Shown one piece after another: positions 53,338 through 62,687 of a stretch of 64,000 nt of DNA (position 1 is its first letter; every line of letters begins with the position of its first letter). Both the position numbers and the translations under genes were made by a program. The DNA is from Sterolibacterium sp. Lineage in GTDB: Bacteria > Pseudomonadota > Gammaproteobacteria > Burkholderiales > Rhodocyclaceae. The notes under the pieces are model-generated. The model saw only the letters and a program-made list of their open reading frames with translations. It ran no database searches and was not told the DNA's origin. Location of the stretch: assembly GCA_028713555.1 (NCBI GenBank), contig JAQTOA010000010.1, positions 5,824 through 69,823 on the forward strand. The letters are read 5' to 3'.

Positions 53338-54840
53338 ATGTTTGAATCGTCTGAAATCGGCCACAAGATTGACAAGGAAACTTATCGCAAGGCGGTGCCG
53401 GAGTTGCGCGCGGCCTTGCAGGATGCCCAGTACGATCTCAAGGAAAACGGCAAGATTCCGGTCGTCGTGCTGGTCAGCGGCCAGGATGGCGCCGGCAAGG
53501 GCGAGACCATCAACATCCTGTACGAGTGGATGGACCCCCGCTTCATTTCGACCCTGGCCTTCTCCGCACCCACCGACGAGGAACGCGAACGTCCCTTCAT
53601 GTGGCGCTACTGGCGCGCGTTGCCACCCAAGGGACGGGTCGGGGTGTTTGCCGGTTCGTGGTATTCGAGTCCGATTCATGACCGCCTTGACGGCGGCATG
53701 ACCAAGGCGGGGATGGACGCGCGCATCGACCAGATCAACCGCTTCGAGGCGATGCTGGTCAATGAGGGGGCGCTGGTGCTCAAGTTCTGGTTCCATCTCA
53801 CCAAGGAAGGCCAGAAGCGCCGCCTCAAGACGCTGGAGAAAAACCCCAAGACCGCATGGCGCGTCACCAAGTGGAACTGGGATCGGCTAAAGACTTACGA
53901 CAAACTGCAGGCCGTGGTCGGCCATGTGCTGCGCATGACCAACACGCCGTGGGCGCCATGGATCATCATCGAGGGCGAGGATGACCGTTATCGCTCGCTG
54001 ACCACCGGCAAGATACTGCTCGACGCGATACGCCAGCGCGTAGCCAACACCGGCAAGCTGACAACCCCGGTGGCGCCACCGGCGCGTGTCAATCTCGATG
54101 GCCGTGACGTGCTCTCCGAGCTCAAGCTGAACCGCAGACCGATCACCAAGAACGACTTCGAGACGCAACTGGCCAAATGGCAAGGCAAGCTTTCCGAAAT
54201 GGTGCGCGACCCGCGCTTCCAGAGCCGCTCGCTGATCTGCGCCTTTGAAGGCTCGGATGCCGCCGGCAAGGGTGGCGGCATCCGCCGCATCACCGCCGCG
54301 CTCGATGCGCGCGACTACCAGATCGTGCCGGTGGCGGCGCCGACCGAGGAAGAGCGCGCCCAGCCCTATCTGTGGCGTTTCTGGCGGCATATTCCACGCA
54401 ATGGCCGTGTCGCGATTTTCGATCGCACCTGGTACGGCCGGGTGCTGGTCGAACGCGTCGAGGGCTTCTGCGCCGAAGCCGACTGGCTGCGCGCCTATTC
54501 CGAGATCAACGACTTCGAGCACGACCTCTCCGATGCCGGCGTCATCGTCATCAAGTTCTGGCTGCAGATCAGCAAGGAAGAGCAGCTCAAGCGCTTCAAG
54601 GAACGCGAGAAAATCCAGTTCAAGCGCTTCAAGATCACCGAAGAGGATTGGCGCAACCGCGAGAAATGGGATGCCTATCATGAGGCGGTTTGCGACATGG
54701 TGGATCGCACCAGCACCGGCGAGGCGCCATGGACCCTGGTCGAGGCCAACGACAAGAACTACGCCCGCGTCAAGATTCTGCGGACGGTGTGCGAAAGGCT
54801 GGAAGCGGCCCTGACAAATAAAACCGAGCGCTTGAAGTAG
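53338..54840 (+). CDS. pap: Polyphosphate:AMP phosphotransferase (two-domain PPK2)
   Basis: This enzyme makes ADP from AMP with polyphosphate as donor. The 500-residue protein is a tandem PPK2: each half has Walker A (VSGQDGAGKGE near 46; FEGSDAAGKGG near 303) and a matching lid and Walker B region (GVFAGSWYSS, AIFDRTWYGR). The length and double domain mark the class II Pap type. Shine-Dalgarno GGGAGG lies 5 nt upstream. It follows rsmE by 24 nt. Confidence 0.93.
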   Translation: MFESSEIGHKIDKETYRKAVPELRAALQDAQYDLKENGKIPVVVLVSGQDGAGKGETINILYEWMDPRFISTLAFSAPTDEERERPFMWRYWRALPPKGRVGVFAGSWYSSPIHDRLDGGMTKAGMDARIDQINRFEAMLVNEGALVLKFWFHLTKEGQKRRLKTLEKNPKTAWRVTKWNWDRLKTYDKLQAVVGHVLRMTNTPWAPWIIIEGEDDRYRSLTTGKILLDAIRQRVANTGKLTTPVAPPARVNLDGRDVLSELKLNRRPITKNDFETQLAKWQGKLSEMVRDPRFQSRSLICAFEGSDAAGKGGGIRRITAALDARDYQIVPVAAPTEEERAQPYLWRFWRHIPRNGRVAIFDRTWYGRVLVERVEGFCAEADWLRAYSEINDFEHDLSDAGVIVIKFWLQISKEEQLKRFKEREKIQFKRFKITEEDWRNREKWDAYHEAVCDMVDRTSTGEAPWTLVEANDKNYARVKILRTVCERLEAALTNKTERLK

Positions 54841-54888
54841 TCCAGAATTGATACCATACGCGTATTCAATCAACGAGGCAGGACAAGC

Positions 54889-56256
54889 ATGACAGCAGCG
54901 CAGAGCACTGAGGAAGCACAGAACGACAACGCCTTGGCCGATTCCATGCTGGTAGCTTGGGTGCGCCAGGCGGCGCCCTACATCCATGCCTTCCGCGGCC
55001 GCACTTTTGTCATCGCCTTCGGCGGCGAAGTATTGCAAGGCTCGGTAGCCCAGGCGCTGGCCCAGGATTTCAATCTGCTCGCCAGCCTTGGCATCCGCCT
55101 GGTGCTGGTGCATGGCGCGCGCCCGCAGATCGACGCCGAAATGCTGCGCCGTGGCCTGCCGGCGAAGTTTCATAAAGGCTTGCGGATCACCGATGGCGAA
55201 GCGCTGGAATGCGTCAAGAGCGCCATGGGCGTGGCGCGCATCGAGATCGAGGCCTTGCTTTCACAAGGCCTGCCCAACACGCCGATGGCCGGCGCCTGGA
55301 TGCGCGTCACCGGCGGCAACTTCATCACCGCCAAGCCGGTGGGCGTGGTCGGTGGCGTCGATTACCAATACACCGGCGCCGTGCGCAAGATCAATGCCGA
55401 GGAAATCAAGGCCGATCTGGACCAGCAGAATGTCGTGCTGATCACCCCGCTGGGGGTCTCGCCGACCGGCGAAATATTCAATCTTTCCTGGGAAGAGGTG
55501 GCCGAGGCCGTCGCCGTCGCCCTGCAGGCGGACAAGCTGATCTACCTGTGCGGTGCGCCGGGGGTAGTCGACAAGAAGGGGGGCTTGCTCAACGCCGTGA
55601 CCGCCGACGAAGCCGAAAAGCTGTTGGCACGCCACGCCAAGCAGGCGCCCGAATTAGCGCGGGTGTTACCGGGGGCAGTGCGTGCCTGTCGTGCCGGCGT
55701 CGGCCGGGTGCATTTTCTCGACCGCCAAGCTGACGGCGCCATGCTAATGGAGTTCTTCACGCGCCAGGGCGTCGGCACGGTGATGACCCATGAACCGCTG
55801 GTGCGCCTGCGCGAGGCCACGGTGGAAGATGTCGGCGCGATTCTGGCGCTGATCACCCCGCTCGAGGCCGACGGCACCCTGGTCAAGCGCGGGCGCGAGC
55901 GACTGGAAATGGAAATCAGCCGTTTTTCGCTACTCGATCATGATGGCGTGATCATCGGTTGCGCGGCCCTGTATCCCTTCACAGTTCCCAAGGGCAAGGA
56001 AAGGGCCGGGGAGTTGGCCTGCCTGGCCGTGATGCCCGAGTATCGCCGCAGCGGCTATGGCGACCAATTGCTCAAGCACATCGAAGCCCGCGCCAGGAAG
56101 CTCAAGCTGAAGCGCCTGTTCGTACTGACCACCCGCACTGCCCACTGGTTCATCGAGCGCGACTTCGTTGAAACCGGCGTCGACACCCTGCCCGACGCCA
56201 AGCGCGAGCTATACAATTATCAGCGCCGCTCCAAGGTACTGACGAAGGTTCCCTAG
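54889..56256 (+). CDS. argA: N-acetylglutamate synthase ArgA
   Basis: ArgA acetylates glutamate, the first step of arginine synthesis, and is usually inhibited by arginine. The 455-residue protein has an amino-acid-kinase domain (residues ~35-300, with [12 protein letters not shown]) fused to a GNAT acetyltransferase domain (305-450, with [22 protein letters not shown]). AGGA lies 5 nt before the ATG. The stop codon overlaps the convergent bpt stop in a CTAG. Confidence 0.95.
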   Translation: MTAAQSTEEAQNDNALADSMLVAWVRQAAPYIHAFRGRTFVIAFGGEVLQGSVAQALAQDFNLLASLGIRLVLVHGARPQIDAEMLRRGLPAKFHKGLRITDGEALECVKSAMGVARIEIEALLSQGLPNTPMAGAWMRVTGGNFITAKPVGVVGGVDYQYTGAVRKINAEEIKADLDQQNVVLITPLGVSPTGEIFNLSWEEVAEAVAVALQADKLIYLCGAPGVVDKKGGLLNAVTADEAEKLLARHAKQAPELARVLPGAVRACRAGVGRVHFLDRQADGAMLMEFFTRQGVGTVMTHEPLVRLREATVEDVGAILALITPLEADGTLVKRGRERLEMEISRFSLLDHDGVIIGCAALYPFTVPKGKERAGELACLAVMPEYRRSGYGDQLLKHIEARARKLKLKRLFVLTTRTAHWFIERDFVETGVDTLPDAKRELYNYQRRSKVLTKVP

Positions 56257-57008
56257 TCGCTGGCAGCGAAATCTTCCTCGCCCAGCAAGCGCCAGCTACC
56301 CTGCAGTAAACCTTCGAGTGGCCTGAAGTTGGCTTTGTAGGCCATTTTCTTGCTGTGGCGAATCCAATAGCCGAGATACAGGTAGGGCAAACCAAGATGA
56401 GCGCACTGCGCCGCCTGCCAAAGCACACCGAAAGTGCCGAGGCTGGCGCCGGGCAGATCGGGATCGTAGAAGGTATATACCGACGACAAGCCGTCGGGCA
56501 GCAAATCAATGATGCTGATCATGCGCAACGGTCCGTAAGCCGAGCCCTCCCGGAATTCGATCAGGCGGCTATCAACATGAGTTTGCAGCAGGAAGTGGGC
56601 ATATTGGTCACGGCTGTCCTGATCCATGCCGCCACCGCTATGCCGTGCTGCCTGATAGCGCTGATAGAGAGCGAAATGTTCCTCGCGGAAAGTCAGTGAC
56701 TCCGGTTCGGCAACCAGGCCGGCATGCTTTTTCAGTGCCCGGCGCTGGCTGCGACTGGCGGCTAACTGAGCAACCGGCAGGCGCACCGGGATGCATTCAC
56801 GGCAGGCATCGCAATATGGGCGATAGGTGAATACCCCGCTGCGACGAAAGCCGGCACGCACCAATCCGCCATAGGTAGTCTGGTCGATCAGATGGCTGGG
56901 AGTAGCGACCTGGGAACGCGCCACACGGTTGGGCAGGTACGAGCAGCCGTAGGGTGCGGTGGCGTAAAACTGCAGCAGCGAGAATGGCAGTTCGTTAAGT
57001 TTGGTCAT
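56253..57008 (-). CDS. bpt: Aspartate/glutamate leucyltransferase (Bpt, arginyl-transferase family)
   Basis: Bpt attaches leucine to N-terminal Asp/Glu, feeding proteins to the N-end rule pathway. The 251-residue sequence has conserved motifs [12 protein letters not shown], the Cys-rich [18 protein letters not shown], and [23 protein letters not shown] at 57008 overlaps the aat stop by 4 nt. With aat it forms a two-gene N-degron operon. Confidence 0.95.
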   Translation of the reverse strand: MTKLNELPFSLLQFYATAPYGCSYLPNRVARSQVATPSHLIDQTTYGGLVRAGFRRSGVFTYRPYCDACRECIPVRLPVAQLAASRSQRRALKKHAGLVAEPESLTFREEHFALYQRYQAARHSGGGMDQDSRDQYAHFLLQTHVDSRLIEFREGSAYGPLRMISIIDLLPDGLSSVYTFYDPDLPGASLGTFGVLWQAAQCAHLGLPYLYLGYWIRHSKKMAYKANFRPLEGLLQGSWRLLGEEDFAASD

Positions 57009-57730
57009 GACGCCTGGTGAAACAATCCATTCGCGGCATCCTGCGGCCAGCGCTCGGCCGCGTCGCCTGAACCGGTCCACCGCGCCAACCCGGCAAGGAA
57101 TTCGTGGCGAGGAATTTCGCGCGCGCCAAGGGAAACCAGGTGGGCCGTATTCATTTGACAATCTATCACGGCAAAACCGCGTTTTTCAAGCCAGCGGCAA
57201 AGATGCGCCAAGGCGATCTTGGAGGCATCGCTGACTCGCGCGAACATCGATTCACCATAAAAAACACGGCCGATCGCGACGCCGTAGAGACCACCGATCA
57301 GGACTTTACGGTCTCCCTCGCCGACCCAGGTCTCGACTGAATGCCCATAGCCAAGTTCATGCAGTCGTAAGTAAGCAGTTTGCATCTCTGGACTGATCCA
57401 GGTGCCTGGATTTCCTTTGCGCGGCGCGGCGCAGGCCGCCATGACCAGATCAAAGGCGGAATCCAGGCAGATCGTATATCCGGCTCGCCTGAGTGTCCTG
57501 GCCAACGAGCGGGAAATCTTCAACTCGTTTGGAAACAGCACCATGCGCGGATCGGGACTCCACCACAGCAGAGGCTCGCCCGGCGAGTACCAAGGAAATA
57601 TGCCGCAACGATAGGCGGCGAGCAACCGTTCGACGCCAAGGTCACCGCCTGCCGCAAGCAGCCCGTTGGGTTCGGCCAGAGCCGAATCAACCGGCGGAAA
57701 CTGGTGTGATTGAGTCAGCCAGGGAATCAT
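57005..57730 (-). CDS. aat: Leucyl/phenylalanyl-tRNA--protein transferase
   Basis: Aat transfers Leu or Phe to N-terminal Arg/Lys residues, creating degrons for ClpS/ClpAP. The 241-residue protein has the family motifs [43 protein letters not shown] and [21 protein letters not shown] at 57730 has no clear Shine-Dalgarno. Confidence 0.96.
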   Translation of the reverse strand: MIPWLTQSHQFPPVDSALAEPNGLLAAGGDLGVERLLAAYRCGIFPWYSPGEPLLWWSPDPRMVLFPNELKISRSLARTLRRAGYTICLDSAFDLVMAACAAPRKGNPGTWISPEMQTAYLRLHELGYGHSVETWVGEGDRKVLIGGLYGVAIGRVFYGESMFARVSDASKIALAHLCRWLEKRGFAVIDCQMNTAHLVSLGAREIPRHEFLAGLARWTGSGDAAERWPQDAANGLFHQAS

Positions 57731-58070
57731 GACAAAAAGCCAATTGACTTGAGCATTTCAGCTGGTTTCGGCACGGGAAAATTCTAGCGCAGCCTTGGCC
57801 GGGAAAGTCACGTCGCAGGGATAATACCCCAGCATCGTGAGTCTCTTGCAAAGCAAGTTTCGCGCACATGACTTTTCCGCGGCGAGAGACAAAAGCAGGC
57901 GACCAAGGAATCGCCCATTCATCACCAACGGCAGCAGACCCTGGCGCCGTTCCCCTGCCGCCAGAACGCGGCAACACGCACACGCGGCAAACCCCTGGTG
58001 ACAGGGAAAAGCGCATTGTATTTCTTCAGTGAGACCGAAATATCGTTAATCTATGACTTTCGCAAAATGC
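57731..58070. other. 340-bp intergenic region, nothing recognised
   Basis: The gap between aat and the mutase small-subunit gene has no convincing gene, terminator or repeat. One open minus frame across it has atypical composition and starts too far from aat to be meaningful. Confidence 0.4.
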
Positions 58071-58508
58071 TCACACAATACATTTTGCCTGGCCCATCGA
58101 AGCCACATGTCTCGACCTCGTATTCGAGGCAAGATAATCTACAATTTCGTCGCCAGCGCTTTCCGGGCTAAAGGCCTTGGCGAGGCCTTTAGCGGTCAGC
58201 TTCTCGATTTGCGGCATGGAAATGTTTCCGCTACATACGACGAGAACGTCACTCAAGTCGTTTTTTCTCACCAAGTCCAAGAGTTCTTCTATCTGCAGGT
58301 AATTCGACGCGTCCGAACTAATTCCTATGACATCCGCGTCCTCCTGAATTGCGGCGTTGACTACCATCTCCGCTGTCTGTTTGGTACCCAGATAGACGAC
58401 CTCGAATCCCGCATCGCGCAGGGCCATCGACACCACCTCGCCACCAGTGGTGTGACTATCGAGGCCGATCATAGACACAATTACCTTGATACCGCTCCCC
58501 TTTCCCAT
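58071..58508 (-). CDS. Cobalamin-binding small subunit of an acyl-CoA mutase
   Basis: This 145-residue B12-binding domain resembles IcmB and the C-terminal part of methylmalonyl-CoA mutase. The base-off motif D-x-H-x-x-G is present as LDSHTTG. Several other positions differ: the Lys that normally precedes it by four residues is Met here, the SSL motif reads SSD, and the GG of the last loop reads SG. It follows the large-subunit gene by 52 nt. It should hold coenzyme B12 against the large subunit. Confidence 0.83.
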   Translation of the reverse strand: MGKGSGIKVIVSMIGLDSHTTGGEVVSMALRDAGFEVVYLGTKQTAEMVVNAAIQEDADVIGISSDASNYLQIEELLDLVRKNDLSDVLVVCSGNISMPQIEKLTAKGLAKAFSPESAGDEIVDYLASNTRSRHVASMGQAKCIV

Positions 58509-58560
58509 GTTTCAAGGCTTCCAGTTCGTCTGAAATTACCAAACCCGGATTCAACTCGTC

Positions 58561-60180
58561 TCACTGCAACTCGTAGGGGCAGTCAATTACGTTGAAGGGG
58601 TCGTAACTCAAACCGCGCGCCTTGCGGATCACACCCATGATCTCGCCTACTGTCGCATATGCCTTGACGGCCTCAATAATCGATGGCATCAAGTTGAACC
58701 GGTCACCCTTCCCTGCATCTGCGTGCAACTGCCTTAGCGTTTTTGTCACTGCCGGCATATCACGCGTTTTCTTCCACTCTGCCATGCGTTTTGCAATCGC
58801 CTCGGAGTCCCCAGCGTGAAGTTCCTGGATCGGAATCGCAAATTCCTCTTCCTCCGGTATAACCAGATGGTTAACGCCGACGACCAGCCGCTCTTTTTTG
58901 TCCAGGGCGCGGAACTTGATGGCCGCTTCCTCGCGCAGCAGTTGTTGAATGTAGCCCTTCTTAATCGCAGCGATCATGCCTCCCATCTCGTCGATGGTGC
59001 GCAGAATCTTGTAGCCTTCTTCTTCAACCTTGTTGGTCAGACATTCGACAAAATAAGAACCCGCCAGAGGATCCACCACATCGGCAGCGCCAGTTTCCGC
59101 TGCGATAATGTGCTGAGTATTGAGAGACATCCGGGCCGCCAGCGGGGAGGGCTCGGCAATGGCGTTATCCATGGTTGCGTTATCCAAGGCCGTGCACCCG
59201 ACGATTGCGCCAGCCAAGGTTTGGACCGCGCATCGCACGATATTGTTCAAGGGTTGCTGGTAAGTCATGGTCCGCCCTGACGTATGCACGGCAATCAGCA
59301 GTTGGCAGGACTTGTCCTTCTTCGCGTTGAAGTGCTCCTTGGCCATCTTCGCCCACATCCGGCGAAGGGCGCGTACCTTGGCGATCTCTTCGAAAAAGCG
59401 GGTTCCGATGCTAACCAGTTCGTACGGCAACTGGGAGACTGTGTCGAAGTCGAGACCACGCTCGTTCACCAAGAGGCCGCAGAGTTCCTTGAGCATGGAC
59501 AGTTCGATCGCCAACGCCTGTGCGTTGTTACCCCCGGATTCCTGAAAGTGCTGGCTGATGATGCAGGCACGCATGCGGATTTTGTTGCGGAGAACATACT
59601 CCGAGGCATCAAGGAAGAGCTTGAGGTTGATATCAAAAGGCTGGACATCGGTTTGGCCGAAGTAGTTTTCAAACGGGGATTCCATGACCCCGCCGTGGAT
59701 CTCCTGCGGATTGATGCCGCGTTTTTCCGCCAAGGCAACTACGTACGCCAACCGCAGGGACGACGGGGCGGACGATCCAAGGAGCGTTATCGACTGCCCG
59801 GTAAGAGGAATGCCTTCCATGAGTTCTTCAAACTCCAGCAACGAACACCCTGGCCACCCCAGAACACCGGCTTCTCGCCGGCCAAGCGGGTGATCGGGGT
59901 CTATGCAGTCCGAGAACACTCGATCGCTGATGACGCACATCCCGCCGGTTTGACCCATTTCACGATACTTTTTAAGTACCTTGTTTGCATCGCTAGAACT
60001 TCCCAAACCAGCCGTCATTCGCTGGGTCCACATCCGGCTGCGATACCCCTGATTGTGATTGCCCCTCGTATAGGGGAATGAGCCGGGATCACCCAAGTCC
60101 TTCTGGTAGTCGAATCCCGGGATGTCCTCTGGCGAATAGACGGCCTTTATCTCGTATCCATAGTCAGTTGCTCGCACCAT
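58561..60180 (-). CDS. B12-dependent acyl-CoA mutase large subunit, divergent
   Basis: This 539-residue TIM-barrel subunit belongs to the methylmalonyl-CoA/isobutyryl-CoA mutase family (PYTRGNHNQGYRSRMW; VDPLAGSYFVECLTNKVEEE). By hand alignment to methylmalonyl-CoA mutase, Tyr89 and His244 are kept. Thr195 becomes Gly, Gln197 Met, Arg207 probably Lys, and Tyr243 Gln, so the acyl pocket differs. The separate small subunit resembles ICM and 2-hydroxyisobutyryl-CoA mutase, but the sequence matches none of them closely in the pocket. Shine-Dalgarno AAGGAGAG lies 7 nt before ATG 60180. The substrate is unknown. Confidence 0.82.
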   Translation of the reverse strand: MVRATDYGYEIKAVYSPEDIPGFDYQKDLGDPGSFPYTRGNHNQGYRSRMWTQRMTAGLGSSSDANKVLKKYREMGQTGGMCVISDRVFSDCIDPDHPLGRREAGVLGWPGCSLLEFEELMEGIPLTGQSITLLGSSAPSSLRLAYVVALAEKRGINPQEIHGGVMESPFENYFGQTDVQPFDINLKLFLDASEYVLRNKIRMRACIISQHFQESGGNNAQALAIELSMLKELCGLLVNERGLDFDTVSQLPYELVSIGTRFFEEIAKVRALRRMWAKMAKEHFNAKKDKSCQLLIAVHTSGRTMTYQQPLNNIVRCAVQTLAGAIVGCTALDNATMDNAIAEPSPLAARMSLNTQHIIAAETGAADVVDPLAGSYFVECLTNKVEEEGYKILRTIDEMGGMIAAIKKGYIQQLLREEAAIKFRALDKKERLVVGVNHLVIPEEEEFAIPIQELHAGDSEAIAKRMAEWKKTRDMPAVTKTLRQLHADAGKGDRFNLMPSIIEAVKAYATVGEIMGVIRKARGLSYDPFNVIDCPYELQ

Positions 60181-60193
60181 TACAGTTCTCTCC

Positions 60194-60451
60194 TTAAGAT
60201 ATTTGCTGATCAGATACACCCATTCCGCTGTTTGAGATAGCGGAATAGGGGAAAACATACATTACATGCATATATGTCACTACCAGCCAGCCGCTTCCTT
60301 CGTTACGGAAAACCATCCGGACGCGCGGCAGTACTTCGGCAGCAGTTCTTCCTGGAAATAACGTTGCGCAGTGCCGCGCGGCCGCCTCACTCAGTTGCGA
60401 GTCGAGGAATAAAGGGTCTTCCCAGTTGAAGGTCGCCTTGTTCGAGGCCAT
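60194..60451 (-). pseudogene. Remnant of a glutaryl-CoA dehydrogenase (acyl-CoA dehydrogenase) gene
   Basis: The minus strand reads MASNKATFNWEDPLFLDSQL, the usual N-terminus of glutaryl-CoA dehydrogenases. The frame then shifts: the expected helix appears in another frame as RYFQEELLPK, and a return to VFRNE is seen before similarity ends. Only the first 50 or so codons survive. The remnant lies just upstream of and in line with the mutase operon. Confidence 0.65.
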
Positions 60452-60931
60452 CTGTGCTGTGTCGTCTCATTGGGTTGATTTTCGGGGAGGCTGGCGTACT
60501 CCCAGAAGGGTCGAAGTTTAATTCAACTGCCTCACCGGCGCAAATGACAAATTTGCACCCAGTTGTGGGTTTTTCGCACAGAATAGCGTTGGCACAGACC
60601 TGCGCAAGCAAAACACAGCGCCGAGTAGCGCCATTCTGCTGGCAGGATTTTTCATGCCGGCGGGTTGCCGGAATTGCGACTATTCTTCGCCAATGGCCTT
60701 TCCTGCGTTTCTCGAACGGCGAGAAAGGTCGTTTTCTGTGGCAGCTGAACAGTTGCAGATCACAACAGGTCACGGCAGGCACTTGCGGATTTAGAGAGGC
60801 ACTTGTAACATGCTAATAGTTTCACTGCCCTGCTCAAAAGATTCTTGATTCGAGTACGGCAAAAGGGACGTCCCATTGGGTCCCCTCAAACTCGCAAGCA
60901 CTATGCACTGCTACTTGGAGGAGTAATTGAT
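60452..60931. other. Regulatory gap between mutase operon/remnant and secreted-protein gene
   Basis: This 480-bp region contains the leader of the divergent secreted-protein gene and probably promoters in both directions. A 10-bp palindrome GGGACGTCCC lies at 60865-60874. No protein-coding frame is convincing and no riboswitch is recognised. Confidence 0.4.
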
Positions 60932-62572
60932 ATGAATTTGTTAAAAAAATCGTTAGCTGCGCCGGCGGTCTGTGTCATTGCCTTACTTGCGTCAGGCAGC
61001 GCTTTGGCTGGCAATGTGTCGCCAAAGAACCCCTACCTGGCTGATTCTTTCTGGCCGCGATACCATGGTGATCCCGGCTCCCAAAAGATCTCGCCCTATG
61101 CCGGCCCGACGGCCAAGAACCACCGCTTGCGCGCGGACGAAATACAATTTAAGGCCACCGGTGCCATAGATTCGTTTTCTGCCGCCTGGTCCGGAAAATA
61201 TCCCGATGGCCGGCGCGCGTTATGGGTGGGGAGCTTCAGTGTTTTGAGCAAGCTGGATGCCGATACGTTCGAGACCCTCTCGACCTATGTGGTGCGGCCA
61301 GGCAACATTCTCACCTCCGAAGAGGTCGAGCGCATCAACCGCAAGTACGACAAGTTGATTGCCGAGGACAAGCGTCAGGAGATATTCGATCTTGCCGATA
61401 AATACGTCGGCGATAAATTGCGCGACGATCACACCGGCAACACCTACGGTTTCCTCAACAGCAAGAACGAGCGCCTGTTCTATTTCAGGGATTACAAGAC
61501 CGGCAAGCGCTATTTGCGCTATTACGGCGACGCCGTGGCGGGAGATATTGAATCGCCCATCGTCCTGAAACGGGAATGGGAGCTGCCGTTGTTCAACGGC
61601 AAGCCTTTCTCCATGTTTGCGGCCAATATGACCTTCGATGGCTGGGCCATCCTGGTGAGCAATACCGGCCTGGTTCTTGCGGTCAATGACGACTTTTCGC
61701 AACATCAGTTCCTGGACCTGGCGCCGACCAGAACTGGCGGTGAGAATCTCAGTGCGATGCAGAGTTTTGTGCGCAACGGCCTCGCCACCGACGACCAGAA
61801 CGGAGTCTACGTTGCCACCTTTGATTTCATAGCCCGGGTGCAATGGACGGGCAAGAAACTCTCGATGGATCCTGCCGACGGCGCATGGCAAGCCAAGTAT
61901 CCGCAAGGGCCGTTCGGCTGCGGCACGACCCCGGCGCTGGTGGGTTTTGGCCCCGACGAAGATCACCTGGTCGCGGTTGCCGATGGCGAAGACAAAATGA
62001 TGGTCATGTGGCGCGACAAGATTCCCGACGACTGGAAGGGAATTCCGGGTTACGATCGGCGCATAGCTGGAGTAGCTCCGGCCAATTTTGCCGGCGCCAA
62101 ACGCGCAATAACGCGCATCGAAAACTCGCCCACGACGAGGGATTATGGCATTTTCGTCGCCAACGAACAGCCTTCGGAATTACTTCCTCCGCAGGGGGAT
62201 GCTGTCAAGACCTTCCTCGTCCAAACTATTCCTGGCGGGATGAACGGCACCGAGGCGGTGGGCGCCATCAAATGGGTATGGGACCCGAAGAACCGGGTGT
62301 TGAAGGAAGCCTGGAACAAGCCGTACAAGCTGACGGGGGGGATGTGCACGGTAAGCACGGTCAACAATATTCTCTATTGCATCAGCCGCCTCAATGGCAA
62401 GTTCAATCTGGAAGGTTATGACTGGGATACCGGCAAGTCGAAGGTTCGTTACGAGTTGGCCAATAGCTTCAAATTCTTCCCCTGGAATGATCTTGTGATT
62501 GACCCCAGTGGCGCGGTCTTGATCGAAAACTGGCTCGGCATGGGCTTAACGCGGATGAAACCGAAAAACTAA
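60932..62572 (+). CDS. Large secreted protein, probable beta-propeller, unknown function
   Basis: The 546-residue product has a clear signal peptide (MNLLKKSLAAPAVC..., cleaved after ALA before GNVSP). The mature part is rich in short beta-strand patterns repeated about every 40-60 residues (WAILVSNTGLVLAVND, GVYVATFDFIARVQW, DYGIFVANEQPSELLP), suggesting a propeller. It contains only two or three Cys and no heme motif. A strong GGAGGAG lies 8 nt before ATG 60932. A terminator follows. I recognise no named family; a catabolic or sensing role with the divergent mutase is inference. Confidence 0.65.
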   Translation: MNLLKKSLAAPAVCVIALLASGSALAGNVSPKNPYLADSFWPRYHGDPGSQKISPYAGPTAKNHRLRADEIQFKATGAIDSFSAAWSGKYPDGRRALWVGSFSVLSKLDADTFETLSTYVVRPGNILTSEEVERINRKYDKLIAEDKRQEIFDLADKYVGDKLRDDHTGNTYGFLNSKNERLFYFRDYKTGKRYLRYYGDAVAGDIESPIVLKREWELPLFNGKPFSMFAANMTFDGWAILVSNTGLVLAVNDDFSQHQFLDLAPTRTGGENLSAMQSFVRNGLATDDQNGVYVATFDFIARVQWTGKKLSMDPADGAWQAKYPQGPFGCGTTPALVGFGPDEDHLVAVADGEDKMMVMWRDKIPDDWKGIPGYDRRIAGVAPANFAGAKRAITRIENSPTTRDYGIFVANEQPSELLPPQGDAVKTFLVQTIPGGMNGTEAVGAIKWVWDPKNRVLKEAWNKPYKLTGGMCTVSTVNNILYCISRLNGKFNLEGYDWDTGKSKVRYELANSFKFFPWNDLVIDPSGAVLIENWLGMGLTRMKPKN

Positions 62573-62624
62573 ACCGGAAGTTTGGGTAGCCCGCATCTGA
62601 GACCCCCAGCTGCTAAATCTTGTC

Positions 62625-62661
62625 AACCCCACCTCGCCAAGGGCTAGGTGGGGTTTTTATT
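62625..62661 (+). terminator. Rho-independent terminator after the secreted-protein gene
   Basis: A 10-bp stem AACCCCACCT/AGGTGGGGTT with an inner GCC/GGC extension is followed by TTTTATT. It lies 52 nt past the stop and ahead of the convergent reductase gene. Confidence 0.85.
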
Positions 62662-62687
62662 GGAGTGGAGCCGGGTTTCAGACGGTT

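Noticed and set aside
57687..58016. 109-codon minus frame in the gap upstream of aat
   Set aside because: It overlaps the start of aat and has low-quality composition with no recognised domain.
60589..60603. Sigma-54-like TTGGCACAGACCTGC upstream of the secreted-protein gene
   Set aside because: The GG-to-GC spacing is 9 instead of the required 10, and the -12 TTGC is incomplete.
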